From JAWLFY01 sp964462125 (lineage in GTDB: Bacteria > Planctomycetota > Planctomycetia > Pirellulales > Pirellulaceae): a stretch of DNA of 16,576 nucleotides. The stretch covers positions 1-16,576 of the forward strand of contig CAYWXT010000116.1 of NCBI GenBank assembly GCA_964462125.1, read 5' to 3'. Both the position numbers and the translations under genes were made by a program. The notes beneath the pieces were generated by a model. It was given only the letters and a program-made list of their open reading frames with translations. It was not told the DNA's origin and did no database searches. Shown one piece after another: positions 1 to 7,806 of this stretch (its first letter is position 1; every line of letters begins with the position of its first letter).

Positions 1-1
1 A

Positions 2-1444
2 ACGCAAGGCCGCGATGCCGCGCACCCAGCGGGGGACAGCGCAGCGGCGCCGGCAAGCCTCGGCTCTCCACCTCAGCGTCGCCCCAGCAAGCTCGATCCT
101 TTCGAGCCCCAGCTCAAGCAGTTGCTGGAGCGTTATCCGCGGATCACCGTCACGCGGGCCTTGGAGGAACTCCAGCGAAACGGCTACGAGGGCGGATACA
201 CGATTCTTCGCGACCGAGTCAAACAGCTAAGAGTGCGTCCCGCCAAGCCGCTCACGGTTCGCTTCGAAACGGCCCCGGGAGCACAAGCTCAAATGGACTG
301 GGCGACCTACGAGATCAACTTCACTCATGAAGGAAAACGGCGAGTCCAGCTGTTCAGTTACCTGCTCGGCTACTCACGCCGCCAGTACATTCACTTTACC
401 GAACGACAGGACTTCGACACCACGGTTCGCCAGCACATCAAGGCGTTTGAACATCTTGGCGGAGTCGCTGCTGTCTGTCTCTACGACAACATGAAGGTCG
501 CCGTCACTCGCTGGGAAGATGACAGCCCGATCTACAATACCCGGTTCCTAGCCTTCGCCACGCACTACGGCTACAAGCCTTGGGCCTGCCGGGTTCGCCG
601 CCCGCAAACCAAAGGCAAAGTCGAAAGGCCGTTTCACTACATCGAAACCAATCTGCTCAACGGCCGAGAATTCAGATCACTCGAGCATCTCAACGACGTG
701 GCTCGTTGGTGGCTCTCGCAAGTGGCCGATGATCGCGTGCATGGAACGACCAAGAAAACGCCGCGCGAGTTGCATGCCGAGGAACAGCCCCATCTGTTGC
801 CGCTGCCTGCACTTCAATTCGACACGGCCCAGGTTGTCTATCGCGTGGTCGATACCGACGGCACGATCCTTTTCGCCACCAATCGGTACTCGGTTCCCTG
901 GCAGTTGATAAACGAGCAATTACCGGTGCGAATCACCGAAGAAACAATCATTGTCTACAACCGATCGCTGTCGGAAGTCGCCAGACACGGACTTCTTCGA
1001 AGCCAGTCCAGCCAACGTCGGATCGATCCCGCTCATGCTCCGCCCCGTGATCACAAAGTCCAAATGGAACGACTGCGTGAACGCTTCGCCGAGCTTGGTG
1101 AGATCGGTACGCGGTACCTCGAAGGGCTGGAGCGAATCTTGGCCCAACAAGGCACCCCGAAGCCTCCCTGGCAACAGCTGAGTGAAAGCGGACAAGAATC
1201 GCTCAAACGGCTTGCCGATTCAGAACCAATCGGTCCACGCCACAGCCAAGAATATCAAGCCCTATTGTACGGAACCGACCCCCTTGGCGAAGAACCTCAT
1301 GAACCGACAGACAAAACGAACCAAGGCGAAATCTCCGGTGACTCCGAAGACTCCGGCACCGCCAGCAACTCCCCCAGCGTACCGAGAGTCGATCCTGAAG
1401 CATCTGGCAACGCTGAAGATCCGGGTGACGGCGGAGGAGCTTGA
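2..1444 (+). CDS. istA: IS21-family DDE transposase IstA (5' end cut by window edge)
   Basis: Large transposase subunit of an IS21 element; it cuts and joins the transposon ends with the help of the IstB ATPase. The frame is open from base 2, so the N-terminal helix-turn-helix region lies partly outside the window. The catalytic DDE triad of the rve-type core is visible: Asp in 'QMDW' (codon at 296), Asp in 'LYDNMK' (485) and Glu in 'KGKVERP' (623), followed by the usual IstA 'RELHAEE' region. The C-terminal tail is acidic and rich in Ser and Pro, and it overlaps the istB start by 146 bases in another frame, longer than usual for this family. No internal stop is seen, so the gene looks functional. 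The first Leu/TTG codon at 122 is not the start, because homology continues upstream of it. Confidence 0.9.
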   Translation, partial: TQGRDAAHPAGDSAAAPASLGSPPQRRPSKLDPFEPQLKQLLERYPRITVTRALEELQRNGYEGGYTILRDRVKQLRVRPAKPLTVRFETAPGAQAQMDWATYEINFTHEGKRRVQLFSYLLGYSRRQYIHFTERQDFDTTVRQHIKAFEHLGGVAAVCLYDNMKVAVTRWEDDSPIYNTRFLAFATHYGYKPWACRVRRPQTKGKVERPFHYIETNLLNGREFRSLEHLNDVARWWLSQVADDRVHGTTKKTPRELHAEEQPHLLPLPALQFDTAQVVYRVVDTDGTILFATNRYSVPWQLINEQLPVRITEETIIVYNRSLSEVARHGLLRSQSSQRRIDPAHAPPRDHKVQMERLRERFAELGEIGTRYLEGLERILAQQGTPKPPWQQLSESGQESLKRLADSEPIGPRHSQEYQALLYGTDPLGEEPHEPTDKTNQGEISGDSEDSGTASNSPSVPRVDPEASGNAEDPGDGGGA

Positions 1445-2156
1445 CCGCGTTGTTCGAGAGGCGACCGAGAACAATCACTCGTCATGGCAGTTACTGGATC
1501 GCTTTCTCGCGACTCCGGCGGGCGCGAGTCGCGAGCGTTCAACAGAGCGCAGGTTGTGTCAAGCGAAGTTCCCGACGACTGCCACGCTGGAATCATTCGA
1601 CTGGTCGTTCAATGCCAAGACGATCGCCAGGGCGCCGTTCGAAGAGCTTGCCACCGGCGAGTTCATCGCTCGCGGGGACAATGTCGCGCTCGTGGGCATG
1701 AGCGGGCTGGGAAAATCGCATTTAATCGAGGGGATTGGCCGAGCCTGCTGCGCGCTGGGGCATCGTGTCCGCTACGTCACCAGCGCCGCGTTGCTCGAAG
1801 ACTTGACAGCCGCGGCTGGTGAGAAGAGGTTGCCGTCGAAGATCCGTTATTACCGTTCGTTCGATCTGTTGATCATTGACGAGTTCGGCTTCGACAAACT
1901 GGAACGCCGCGAGTATCCCGAGTCGCCAAGTCTTCTGTACAAGGTAGTCGACAGCCGCAATGGTCGCGGTTCGACCGCGTTCGTCACGAACGTCGACTTC
2001 ACAGACTGGAGCGACTACCTGGGAGACCCGCCGTTGATCATGGCGTTACTGGACCGTGTGGTCGACAGTGCGATCGTGCTTCGCTTCGAAGGCAAGTCGT
2101 ACCGCAAGCACCGCGCGGAACAAAAGAACCAAGCGGCTGCCAAGAAGCCAAGTTAG
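1299..2156 (+). CDS. istB: IS21-family helper ATPase IstB
   Basis: AAA+ ATPase of the DnaC/IstB family that selects target DNA and activates IstA. From the ATG at 1299 (285 aa) it shows a Lys/Pro-rich N-terminal tail (1-27), a short helical region, Walker A 'GMSGLGKSH' (133-141), Walker B 'LLIIDEF' (190-196), a sensor-like 'AFVTNV' segment and the Arg-finger region 'LLDRVVDSA' (250-258). The length fits the family. The open frame extends back to 1182, but the residues before 1299 lie in the antisense-like shadow of istA and have no IstB character, so the ATG is preferred. The start is buried in the 3' part of istA, which suggests coupled translation. The downstream zinc-finger gene begins immediately after its stop. 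Confidence 0.9.
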   Translation: MNRQTKRTKAKSPVTPKTPAPPATPPAYRESILKHLATLKIRVTAEELDRVVREATENNHSSWQLLDRFLATPAGASRERSTERRLCQAKFPTTATLESFDWSFNAKTIARAPFEELATGEFIARGDNVALVGMSGLGKSHLIEGIGRACCALGHRVRYVTSAALLEDLTAAAGEKRLPSKIRYYRSFDLLIIDEFGFDKLERREYPESPSLLYKVVDSRNGRGSTAFVTNVDFTDWSDYLGDPPLIMALLDRVVDSAIVLRFEGKSYRKHRAEQKNQAAAKKPS

Positions 2157-2573
2157 GTGTCCAGCGCGAGTCTCGACTATCGCCGACTCCGCGAGCAGGT
2201 GCCGATCGAAGAGATACTCGGCCGGATGTCTTGGGAGGCCACGGAGCGTCGTGGTGATCAGCTCCGCGGTGCCTGCCCGCTATGCAGTCCCTCCGCCCGG
2301 AGCGGCTCTGGATCCGAGCCTGCCTCTCAGCTCTCCACCACCGATTCTGGTGAAACGACTGTCGATCACCGGAGTTTCTCGGTGAACCTACGGCGGAACA
2401 TCTTCCAGTGCTTTCGCTGCAAGCGCAGCGGCACCATTCTCGACCTATGGTCTCACCATCGATCGTTGAGCATCCATGCCGCGGGCTTAGAAATCCGGGA
2501 GCGTATGCAAGAGAACAAGATCACTCCTACCTCGAATCAGCAACCCTTCAAACGCACTCGGCCGACCAGCTAG
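2157..2573 (+). CDS. CHC2 / DnaG-type zinc-finger protein carried by the IS21 element
   Basis: A 138-aa protein resembling the isolated N-terminal zinc-binding domain of DnaG-type primases. It starts 'LREQVPIEEILG', as in primase zinc domains, then has 'CPLC' (Cys40, Cys43) and 'FQCFRCKRSG' (Cys85, Cys88), followed by 'TILDLW', the equivalent of the DnaG stretch after the zinc knuckle. Between the cysteine pairs there is a Ser/Thr/Gly-rich insert that makes the knuckle about 20 residues longer than in DnaG. There is no TOPRIM or helicase-binding domain. The GTG start directly follows the istB TAG, with no spacer, so it is likely translated by re-initiation. It may bind single-stranded DNA at the transposon or target, or recruit replication proteins; this role is inference. 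Confidence 0.75.
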   Translation: MSSASLDYRRLREQVPIEEILGRMSWEATERRGDQLRGACPLCSPSARSGSGSEPASQLSTTDSGETTVDHRSFSVNLRRNIFQCFRCKRSGTILDLWSHHRSLSIHAAGLEIRERMQENKITPTSNQQPFKRTRPTS

Positions 2574-2610
2574 CAAGCAACCAGAAAACCAGCCACCCCG
2601 CGATTTTGGC

Positions 2611-3300
2611 TCAGCTTCTGACCGCGATCGACACCTTGCGGGATGGATTGTCCACTGGTATCGACGGCTTCTTGATCTTTCGCTCGATGCTGCGAATCTC
2701 GGTGCCCATACCGGCGAGTTCGTCGGCGAGCCGCTGTTGCCCGGCGTCGATCAGCTTGCGGACGCGGTTGCACGTCTCGCGAACCAGCTCCTCGTCGACC
2801 GTCAGCGATTGCAATTGGCGAACGACGAACCGTTCGACTTGCTCGGCCGGCAGGGAGGGGCGTGGGCAGGCGGCGTGGCCCCGTTTCTGGGCCTTGCCGC
2901 AGACGTAGTACCGATAGGTCTTGCCCCGCTTCGCCCCGCCGCTCGAGGAGTGGGTTATCCCGCATCCGCAGGCGGTGCAGTGGAGCAGCCCCGCGAGCAC
3001 ACCTGCCGAGCGGCCCGTGATGCGGTCCCCGGTGGCAATCCGGTTCTTTTTGAGCATCGCGCGAACCCGCTCGAAAGTTCCAACATCGATGATCGCCTCA
3101 TGCTCCCCTTCGTACACCTGGTCTTGGTAGGTGACCTTGCCGATATACACCGGATTGGTCAGCATCGCGTAGAGCCGCGTCTTGGTGATCGGGACGCCGC
3201 CGATCGTCCGCCCCGCCTTGGTGGTCCACGACTTGGTCCGCCAGCCACGCTCGCCAATCGCCCTGGAGGCCGTGACCAGTCCGGTGTGCTCGAGGCAGGT
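2611..3300 (-). pseudogene. Large serine recombinase relic (recombinase and zinc-ribbon domains only)
   Basis: The minus-strand frame codes for the middle of a large serine recombinase. It contains the recombinase DNA-binding domain ('GERGWRTKSWTTKAG', then 'MLTNPVYIGKVTYQDQVYEG'), the zinc ribbon ('LLHCTACGCG' then 'YYVCGKAQKRGHAACPR') and the start of the long coiled coil ('ELAGMGTEIRSIERKIK'). The N-terminal resolvase domain with the catalytic serine is missing: upstream of about 3300 the frame loses similarity and meets a stop at 3361-3363. The C-terminal end is also cut, changing to unrelated residues before the stop. The first ATG in frame (3165) lies inside the DNA-binding domain. This is a dead remnant, abutting the IS21 right end, and may have been cut by that insertion (inference). 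Confidence 0.8.
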
Positions 3301-3362
3301 AGGACTTGCCGCGGCGTAAAGCAGCGGCGAGCTTGATTTGGAGCGAAGAAGCCATTCAGCTT

Positions 3363-3391
3363 AAGCTGCGATGCTTTTTGCATCTCAGCTT
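3363..3391. terminator. 11-bp hairpin between recombinase relic and HD-GYP gene
   Basis: The arms AAGCTG-c-GATGC and GCATC-t-CAGCTT surround a TTTTT loop, giving an 11-bp stem with one mismatch. It overlaps a perfect palindrome, CAGCTTAAGCTG, at 3357-3368. It lies about 80 bases past the stop of the minus-strand HD-GYP gene, so it may end that operon. No clear T-run follows on the minus strand, so it could instead be a structural leftover of the adjacent mobile-element edge. Confidence 0.4.
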
Positions 3392-3468
3392 CCGAACCAC
3401 GGTTGATGCAATGGGCAATCCGTCTCTCGATGAGCATGATTACGATGCGTTTTCAAGCCGCAGTTTCG

Positions 3469-4668
3469 TTACCGGTCCGTGTCGGCGAGCTCGATCCGGA
3501 TGTCGACGAGCTCTTTGCTGCGCGCGAAGAAGGCGTCGAGGACATCGGGGTCAAATTGGGTCCCGCGTCCCTCCTCCAGGATCTCGAAACACTTCGTCAG
3601 GGAAAACGCTGCTTTGTAGGTGCGGCTCGAACTGAGAGCATCGAACACGTCGGCAACCGCAGTGATCCGGCCTTCGAGCGGGATATCCTCACCGGAGAGA
3701 CCCATGGGGTAGCCACTACCGTCCCAGCGTTCGTGGTGCGTTAAGGCGATACGCTTCGCCATGTTGAGAATCGGCGAGCGCACGTTGTCGATGATTTTTG
3801 CTCCCAGATCCGCATGTCCACGGATAATCTCGACTTCGCACGCCGGGAGGCAGTCGACGATCCTCTTTCCGAATCCGCAATGCCTTTGCATTATGTCAAA
3901 CTCTTCGGGCGTCAGCTTGCCCGGCTTCAACAGGATGGCGTCTGGAATTCCAATCTTCCCGACGTCGTGCAGTTGGGCGGCCAGTTCGAGAAGTTCAAGG
4001 TGCCCGTCGGAGAGGCCGAGCTCTTCCCCGATAATCCGCGCATAGCGGCCGACGCGGACGATGTGTTGTCCGGTATCATCGTCGCGAAACTCCGCAGCCC
4101 GGGCTAGGCAGTGAATCACCTCCAGGCGAGACGCCTCTAGCTCGGCCGTTCGCTTGCCTACGGCATCCTCGAGTTCTTCGGAATAGCAGCGCAGCCTGTC
4201 CTGGTAGGCTTTGGCGGTCAAGACATTGCGAATTCTCGCGAGCATTTCACCTTGGTGCACCGGCTTCGACAGCAGGTCTGTTGCACCGACTTCCAATGCT
4301 TGGACTTTCATGTCGTTCGTCGATGTTGCGGTCAATATCACTACGGGGATCGTCGCGAGGCTCGGATCCGCCCGCATTGCCTTCAGAATCTCTAAGCCGT
4401 TCAATTCCGGCATGTGAATGTCGAGCAAGACCAGATCGGGGCGAAACCGCTTGACGAGCGGAAGAGCTTCAACGGCGAACGTCGTGGACTCGATCTGATC
4501 GTAGCCGTCTATCTCAAGATACGCCTGGACCACATTGATGTTGAGCGGCTCATCATCGACGACAAGAATCCGAGACCGTTTGATCTCCTGGAGTGGTTTC
4601 TGAGCACCCGGCTTAGATTGACTGTCGGTCGGACTCGGAACGGAAACGGGCGATGGCACAGAAGACAT
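3469..4668 (-). CDS. Response regulator with HD-GYP domain (cyclic-di-GMP phosphodiesterase, RpfG type)
   Basis: A two-domain cytoplasmic regulator of 399 aa. The receiver domain occupies about residues 30-155, with the acidic pair in 'VVDDE', phospho-acceptor Asp83 in 'LLDIHMPELNG' and the conserved Lys in 'LLSKPV'. After a helical linker comes an HD-GYP domain (about 185-375) with His234-Asp235 in 'LHDVGKIGIPD', His311-His312 in 'HHERWDGSGYP' and the GYP triplet at 319-321; all signature residues are present, so cyclic-di-GMP hydrolysis is expected. An extra segment of about 22 residues sits between 'MQRHCGFG' and 'GHADLGAKI'. The ATG at 4668 is preferred because GGGGAAG lies 9 bases upstream. 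A TTG at 4698 overlapping the kinase TGA stop is an alternative start. It is the likely partner of the hybrid kinase just upstream. Confidence 0.93.
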   Translation of the reverse strand: MSSVPSPVSVPSPTDSQSKPGAQKPLQEIKRSRILVVDDEPLNINVVQAYLEIDGYDQIESTTFAVEALPLVKRFRPDLVLLDIHMPELNGLEILKAMRADPSLATIPVVILTATSTNDMKVQALEVGATDLLSKPVHQGEMLARIRNVLTAKAYQDRLRCYSEELEDAVGKRTAELEASRLEVIHCLARAAEFRDDDTGQHIVRVGRYARIIGEELGLSDGHLELLELAAQLHDVGKIGIPDAILLKPGKLTPEEFDIMQRHCGFGKRIVDCLPACEVEIIRGHADLGAKIIDNVRSPILNMAKRIALTHHERWDGSGYPMGLSGEDIPLEGRITAVADVFDALSSSRTYKAAFSLTKCFEILEEGRGTQFDPDVLDAFFARSKELVDIRIELADTDR

Positions 4669-4694
4669 TCTTAATCGCTTCCCCAAAAGCTTGT

Positions 4695-6845
4695 TCAAAC
4701 AGTGACCGCGGCGATGCGGTCTACCAACGCTTGCAAATCATTGAGATTGCTTCGTACTGTCGCGGCATTCGCCCGCTTGGCGGATTGCTCCAGTTCGGTT
4801 GCCGGATCCGTTAGACAGTCGAAGCCGATGGTCCCACCGGTTCCCTTCAGGCCGTGGGCGAGTCGCGCCAATTCGTCCCAATCGCTAGCCGCAAAGGCTG
4901 CGACCATCTCGTCCATTGTTGCGGGGAGCTTCGCGATGAACTCGTCGACAATGCGGCGGAACTTTGGCAAATGCGTCGGAAGCGTTGAGACGATCTCCGC
5001 GTCTACGGGCGGTTGTCGTGGCACCCCATCGCCGATCGCGCTCTGCACCCCTTCGAGCAGCCGATCAATCTGGACCGGCTTGGAAAGAAATCCGTTACAT
5101 CCGGCGGCGAAACACTTCTCTTGATCACCACGCATCGCGTGCGCCGTGAGCGCAACGATAGGAATCTGGCACCCTTGTGACCGCAGTGTTCGTGCAGCGC
5201 TGTAACCGTCCATAACGGGCATCTGCATATCCATCAGAATCAGGTCAAACGCGTCCCGCGAGACCCGCTCAACACATTCCTGTCCGTTTTCTGCACAAAC
5301 CACCGATGCCCCCGCATCCTCGAGTACCAACGAGATCAGCTCCCGGTTCGTCTCGCCATCGTCTACCAGCAGCAAACGGATCGGCGGAAGCCTACCTGCT
5401 TCTAAACTTCCCAATTCCCGCTCCGAGTTCGTGCGGATCGCTTCACAGAATGCTCCCTCGGTGAAGGAAACGCCGTCCAAAGAACCGCTTTCCAATGTGA
5501 TCCGGAACTTGCTGCCTCGTCCGAGTTCGCTCTCGACGGTGATCTCTCCGCCAAGCTGATGAACGATGTGCTGGCAAATGGTTAGCCCGAGCCCTGTACC
5601 GCCATAGCGTCGGGTGATGGAACTATCAGCCTGATCGAACGGCAGGAAAATCCGCTGCATGTGATCGGGCTCCACTCCGATGCCAGTGTCTTCGACCTCA
5701 CAGACGAAGCGAGGTTCGGGGGCTTCCGGGGCGATGGCCGCCCGTATGACGACACGCCCCGTGTCGGTGAATTTGATCGCGTTGCCGGTCAGATTCATCA
5801 ACAACTGCCGGAGGCGGGCGGGATCCGTCACGATGGTTTCGGGAACGGGCGTGGCCCATTCGGCGTCGAGTCGCAGCCCCTTCTCTTGGGCGCGAACCCG
5901 CAATATCGACAACACGTCCGATAGGATTTCGTGCGGCGAACAGCGGATACGCTCGCATTCCATCCGTCCCGCCTCGATCTTGGAGAGGTCAAGAATATCG
6001 TTGATGAGCGTGTGCAAGTGCTGGCCGCTCCGCTGGATCGTGTCAAGATGGTCGTTTCGCAGTTCGTCTGATCCAATGCCACGACGCAACACCTCCGCGA
6101 AGCCCAGGATGCTGGAGAGCGGCGTGCGAATCTCGTGGCTCATGTTCGCCAGGAACTCGCTCTTGGCAGCGTTGGCCTCTTCCGCGTGCTCCTTGGCAAC
6201 TTGAAGCTGGGCCTGATTCGCTTCAAGCTCCGCGGTTTGGGATGCCATGGTCCGCATTTCCCTGGCGCTTTGCCGAATCGAAACGATTAGGAACACGTCT
6301 TCGAAGATGACCCAGCCCGCATGTTCCAACCACCGCCACTGGCTTGCCGTCGTGACGCCGAATACCGTTTCCGGCCAGAGGACGCCTCGAATGTAGTGGT
6401 CGACCGCGACGAGTAGCGTGGCCGGAAGCAGCACTTTCCAGTCCCGATACGCCGCCAGAAATGCCAGCGAGCCGAACACGTGAAAGTGCGTCTCGATGCG
6501 CCCGCCGCTGATGTGAATCAAAAGGGACGAGAACAAAACTTGAGCGATAGCGATCGTGTGCCGTGTCAGCGTTCTCCCCGGGGAAAGCCATGCGAGCGCC
6601 ACCGGCAGGCTGCACAATGCCCCTCCGAAGAGCACGGCCATCCACACGTGCGGATGCACGCGGCTGACATCGCCCGACCACGTGTTGGGCGAGAGCCAGA
6701 GGGCTCCGACGATGGCCGCCATCCACTGCAGCAGCATGAGCACGGCGAAGAGACGGTCGGTCCGCTCATAGATCCCGTGTTGGTGATTCGCAAGAAGTAC
6801 GTCAGCACGGCTCGCTGTCGGATTTTTGGCGGGAGCAGCATTCAC
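4695..6845 (-). CDS. Membrane hybrid histidine kinase with receiver and HPt domains
   Basis: A complete phosphorelay kinase of 716 aa. Order: about five or six membrane segments (30-190) containing 'HISGGRIETHFHVF' and 'VDHYIRG', a coiled coil (195-230), HisKA with phospho-His237 in 'SHEIRTPLSS', HATPase with N-box 'NLTGNAIKF', 'DTGIGV' and 'GGTGLGL', a receiver with the acid pair 'LVDDGE' and phospho-Asp539 in 'LMDMQMP', Lys589 in 'LSKPV', and a C-terminal HPt with His664 in 'LAHGLKGTGG'. It would autophosphorylate, pass phosphate through receiver and HPt, and on to the HD-GYP regulator encoded next. The GTG start at 6845 is chosen because it overlaps the upstream stop as GTGA and follows AAGGAAGG by 7 bases; an ATG at 6872 is the alternative. 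The membrane domain is a recurrent bacterial sensor module of unknown ligand. Confidence 0.93.
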   Translation of the reverse strand: MNAAPAKNPTASRADVLLANHQHGIYERTDRLFAVLMLLQWMAAIVGALWLSPNTWSGDVSRVHPHVWMAVLFGGALCSLPVALAWLSPGRTLTRHTIAIAQVLFSSLLIHISGGRIETHFHVFGSLAFLAAYRDWKVLLPATLLVAVDHYIRGVLWPETVFGVTTASQWRWLEHAGWVIFEDVFLIVSIRQSAREMRTMASQTAELEANQAQLQVAKEHAEEANAAKSEFLANMSHEIRTPLSSILGFAEVLRRGIGSDELRNDHLDTIQRSGQHLHTLINDILDLSKIEAGRMECERIRCSPHEILSDVLSILRVRAQEKGLRLDAEWATPVPETIVTDPARLRQLLMNLTGNAIKFTDTGRVVIRAAIAPEAPEPRFVCEVEDTGIGVEPDHMQRIFLPFDQADSSITRRYGGTGLGLTICQHIVHQLGGEITVESELGRGSKFRITLESGSLDGVSFTEGAFCEAIRTNSERELGSLEAGRLPPIRLLLVDDGETNRELISLVLEDAGASVVCAENGQECVERVSRDAFDLILMDMQMPVMDGYSAARTLRSQGCQIPIVALTAHAMRGDQEKCFAAGCNGFLSKPVQIDRLLEGVQSAIGDGVPRQPPVDAEIVSTLPTHLPKFRRIVDEFIAKLPATMDEMVAAFAASDWDELARLAHGLKGTGGTIGFDCLTDPATELEQSAKRANAATVRSNLNDLQALVDRIAAVTV

Positions 6846-7507
6846 GGCGTTGCCTTCCTTCCAACGCAACATGGCGAGTCTGGCGACGGGGAGTCGGAGG
6901 ATTCAAGCTCGCATCCGAACACGGGGCTACTCATGGCTGGCAGTCGCCGATGGAGCAGAAAGGCCTTAAGGGTCGATCGTCCTGCGTTATCACCGGAATG
7001 GCCACGTCCCGACGTGATGCCACCGTGAAACACCAGGTTTCCGGTCGGCAGAAACAGAAATACCTCACCCGAAATACTCGCTCCGAATCGGCGATGTTCC
7101 GTCCCGCCGCGGTCCAGCCGACGCACAACCCCAGGGATATTAGCTGCGCTCTCCCATAGATCCGTTTCGGCCCAATCTTTCGGAACCGACTCCGGCGCAA
7201 TGAAGACAACTTGCACATTCACATGGTCCGGGCAATGGGTAAGCAAAATCGCTAGTTCGCTCAGGCTGGAACGCGAACATGGGCACCGAGGATGCACGAA
7301 CATCAGCAACGTAGGACTGTCCGCAGCGAGTTCGCATTCGCTCAGCGCGGGCCATTGCTTCTCGACGGTGTTCGTCTCCGCGGGAGTCATCTCATAACGA
7401 TAGCCGTACAAAGTTCCAACGGTGATCGCGGCGCTCCAGAGAATGCATGCCACGACGCTACACACACGACGGACTCGGGATGTTCGGAGGAATTGGGGTT
7501 TGCTCAT
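6842..7507 (-). CDS. RedB-like membrane-anchored thioredoxin-fold protein
   Basis: A 221-aa protein with a short basic N-terminus and one hydrophobic anchor (about residues 14-34), so the rest should face the periplasm. The soluble part has a thioredoxin-like beginning 'TLLMFVHPRCPCSRSSLSEL', with Cys75 and Cys77 as a CPC motif instead of CXXC, and then 'FGASISGEVFLFLPTGNLVF', 'HGGITSGRGHSGDNAG' and a late 'VFGCEL'. These resemble proteins annotated RedB in planctomycetes, related in fold to TlpA/Sco proteins; a thiol or metal (copper or haem delivery) role is inferred, not shown. It is the first gene of the operon and its stop overlaps the kinase start by 4 bases, so it may modulate or feed the sensor. 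The ATG at 7507 is used; a TTG directly before it is possible. Confidence 0.75.
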   Translation of the reverse strand: MSKPQFLRTSRVRRVCSVVACILWSAAITVGTLYGYRYEMTPAETNTVEKQWPALSECELAADSPTLLMFVHPRCPCSRSSLSELAILLTHCPDHVNVQVVFIAPESVPKDWAETDLWESAANIPGVVRRLDRGGTEHRRFGASISGEVFLFLPTGNLVFHGGITSGRGHSGDNAGRSTLKAFLLHRRLPAMSSPVFGCELESSDSPSPDSPCCVGRKATP

Positions 7508-7806
7508 CAAAACGATCGTCTGGAACGTCGGAGATCGCTCGACTACTTTCGGGAACCAGCGAACCTGGCTCGGTGATTCGTGCGTGTGTCGGCATCAGCC
7601 GGTCTCGTAGGAAGGTGCATTGCCTGCCGTTCCGGCGGAGGAAGCGTTCAAAGTCAGCGGCGAAGGTTGATCCGAACCTGTGGCATTGGCTATTAGACAA
7701 ACACGAATCGCTCTCCTGCGTTGGCAGGCACACCGACAAGCGTAGGTCGCCGTTGTGCACCTTCAGCAAAAGGACGTGAACTTTCCACAGAATCCTCCCT
7801 GCGGCG
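7508..7806. other. Intergenic region upstream of the RedB-like/kinase operon
   Basis: About 300 bases with no supported gene lie between the minus-strand signalling operon and the plus-strand CBS fragment. The minus strand must hold the promoter of the operon, but I could not identify a convincing -35/-10 or -24/-12 pair. The N-terminal half of the CBS protein would be expected just left of 7860, but I see no trace of it here. Confidence 0.5.

Larger units (their letters stand above)
1..2590 (+). mobile_element. IS21-family element with extra zinc-finger gene (left end outside window)
   Basis: Three consecutive plus-strand genes make up this unit: an IstA transposase, an IstB ATPase helper and a CHC2-type zinc-finger protein that starts on the base after the istB stop codon. 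The left terminus is not in the window, so terminal inverted repeats cannot be compared. The right edge is inferred to lie in the 37-base gap between the zinc-finger stop and the stop of an oppositely oriented serine recombinase relic; the exact end is unknown. IS21 elements normally hold only istA and istB, so the third gene is a passenger or accessory gene. All visible frames are intact and the element could still be active. Confidence 0.8.

Noticed and set aside
6480..7028. Plus-strand frame of 182 codons opposite the kinase and RedB-like genes
   Set aside because: It is antisense to the kinase membrane domain and the RedB-like C-terminus; the translation is rich in Arg, Pro, His and Gly with no domain signal.
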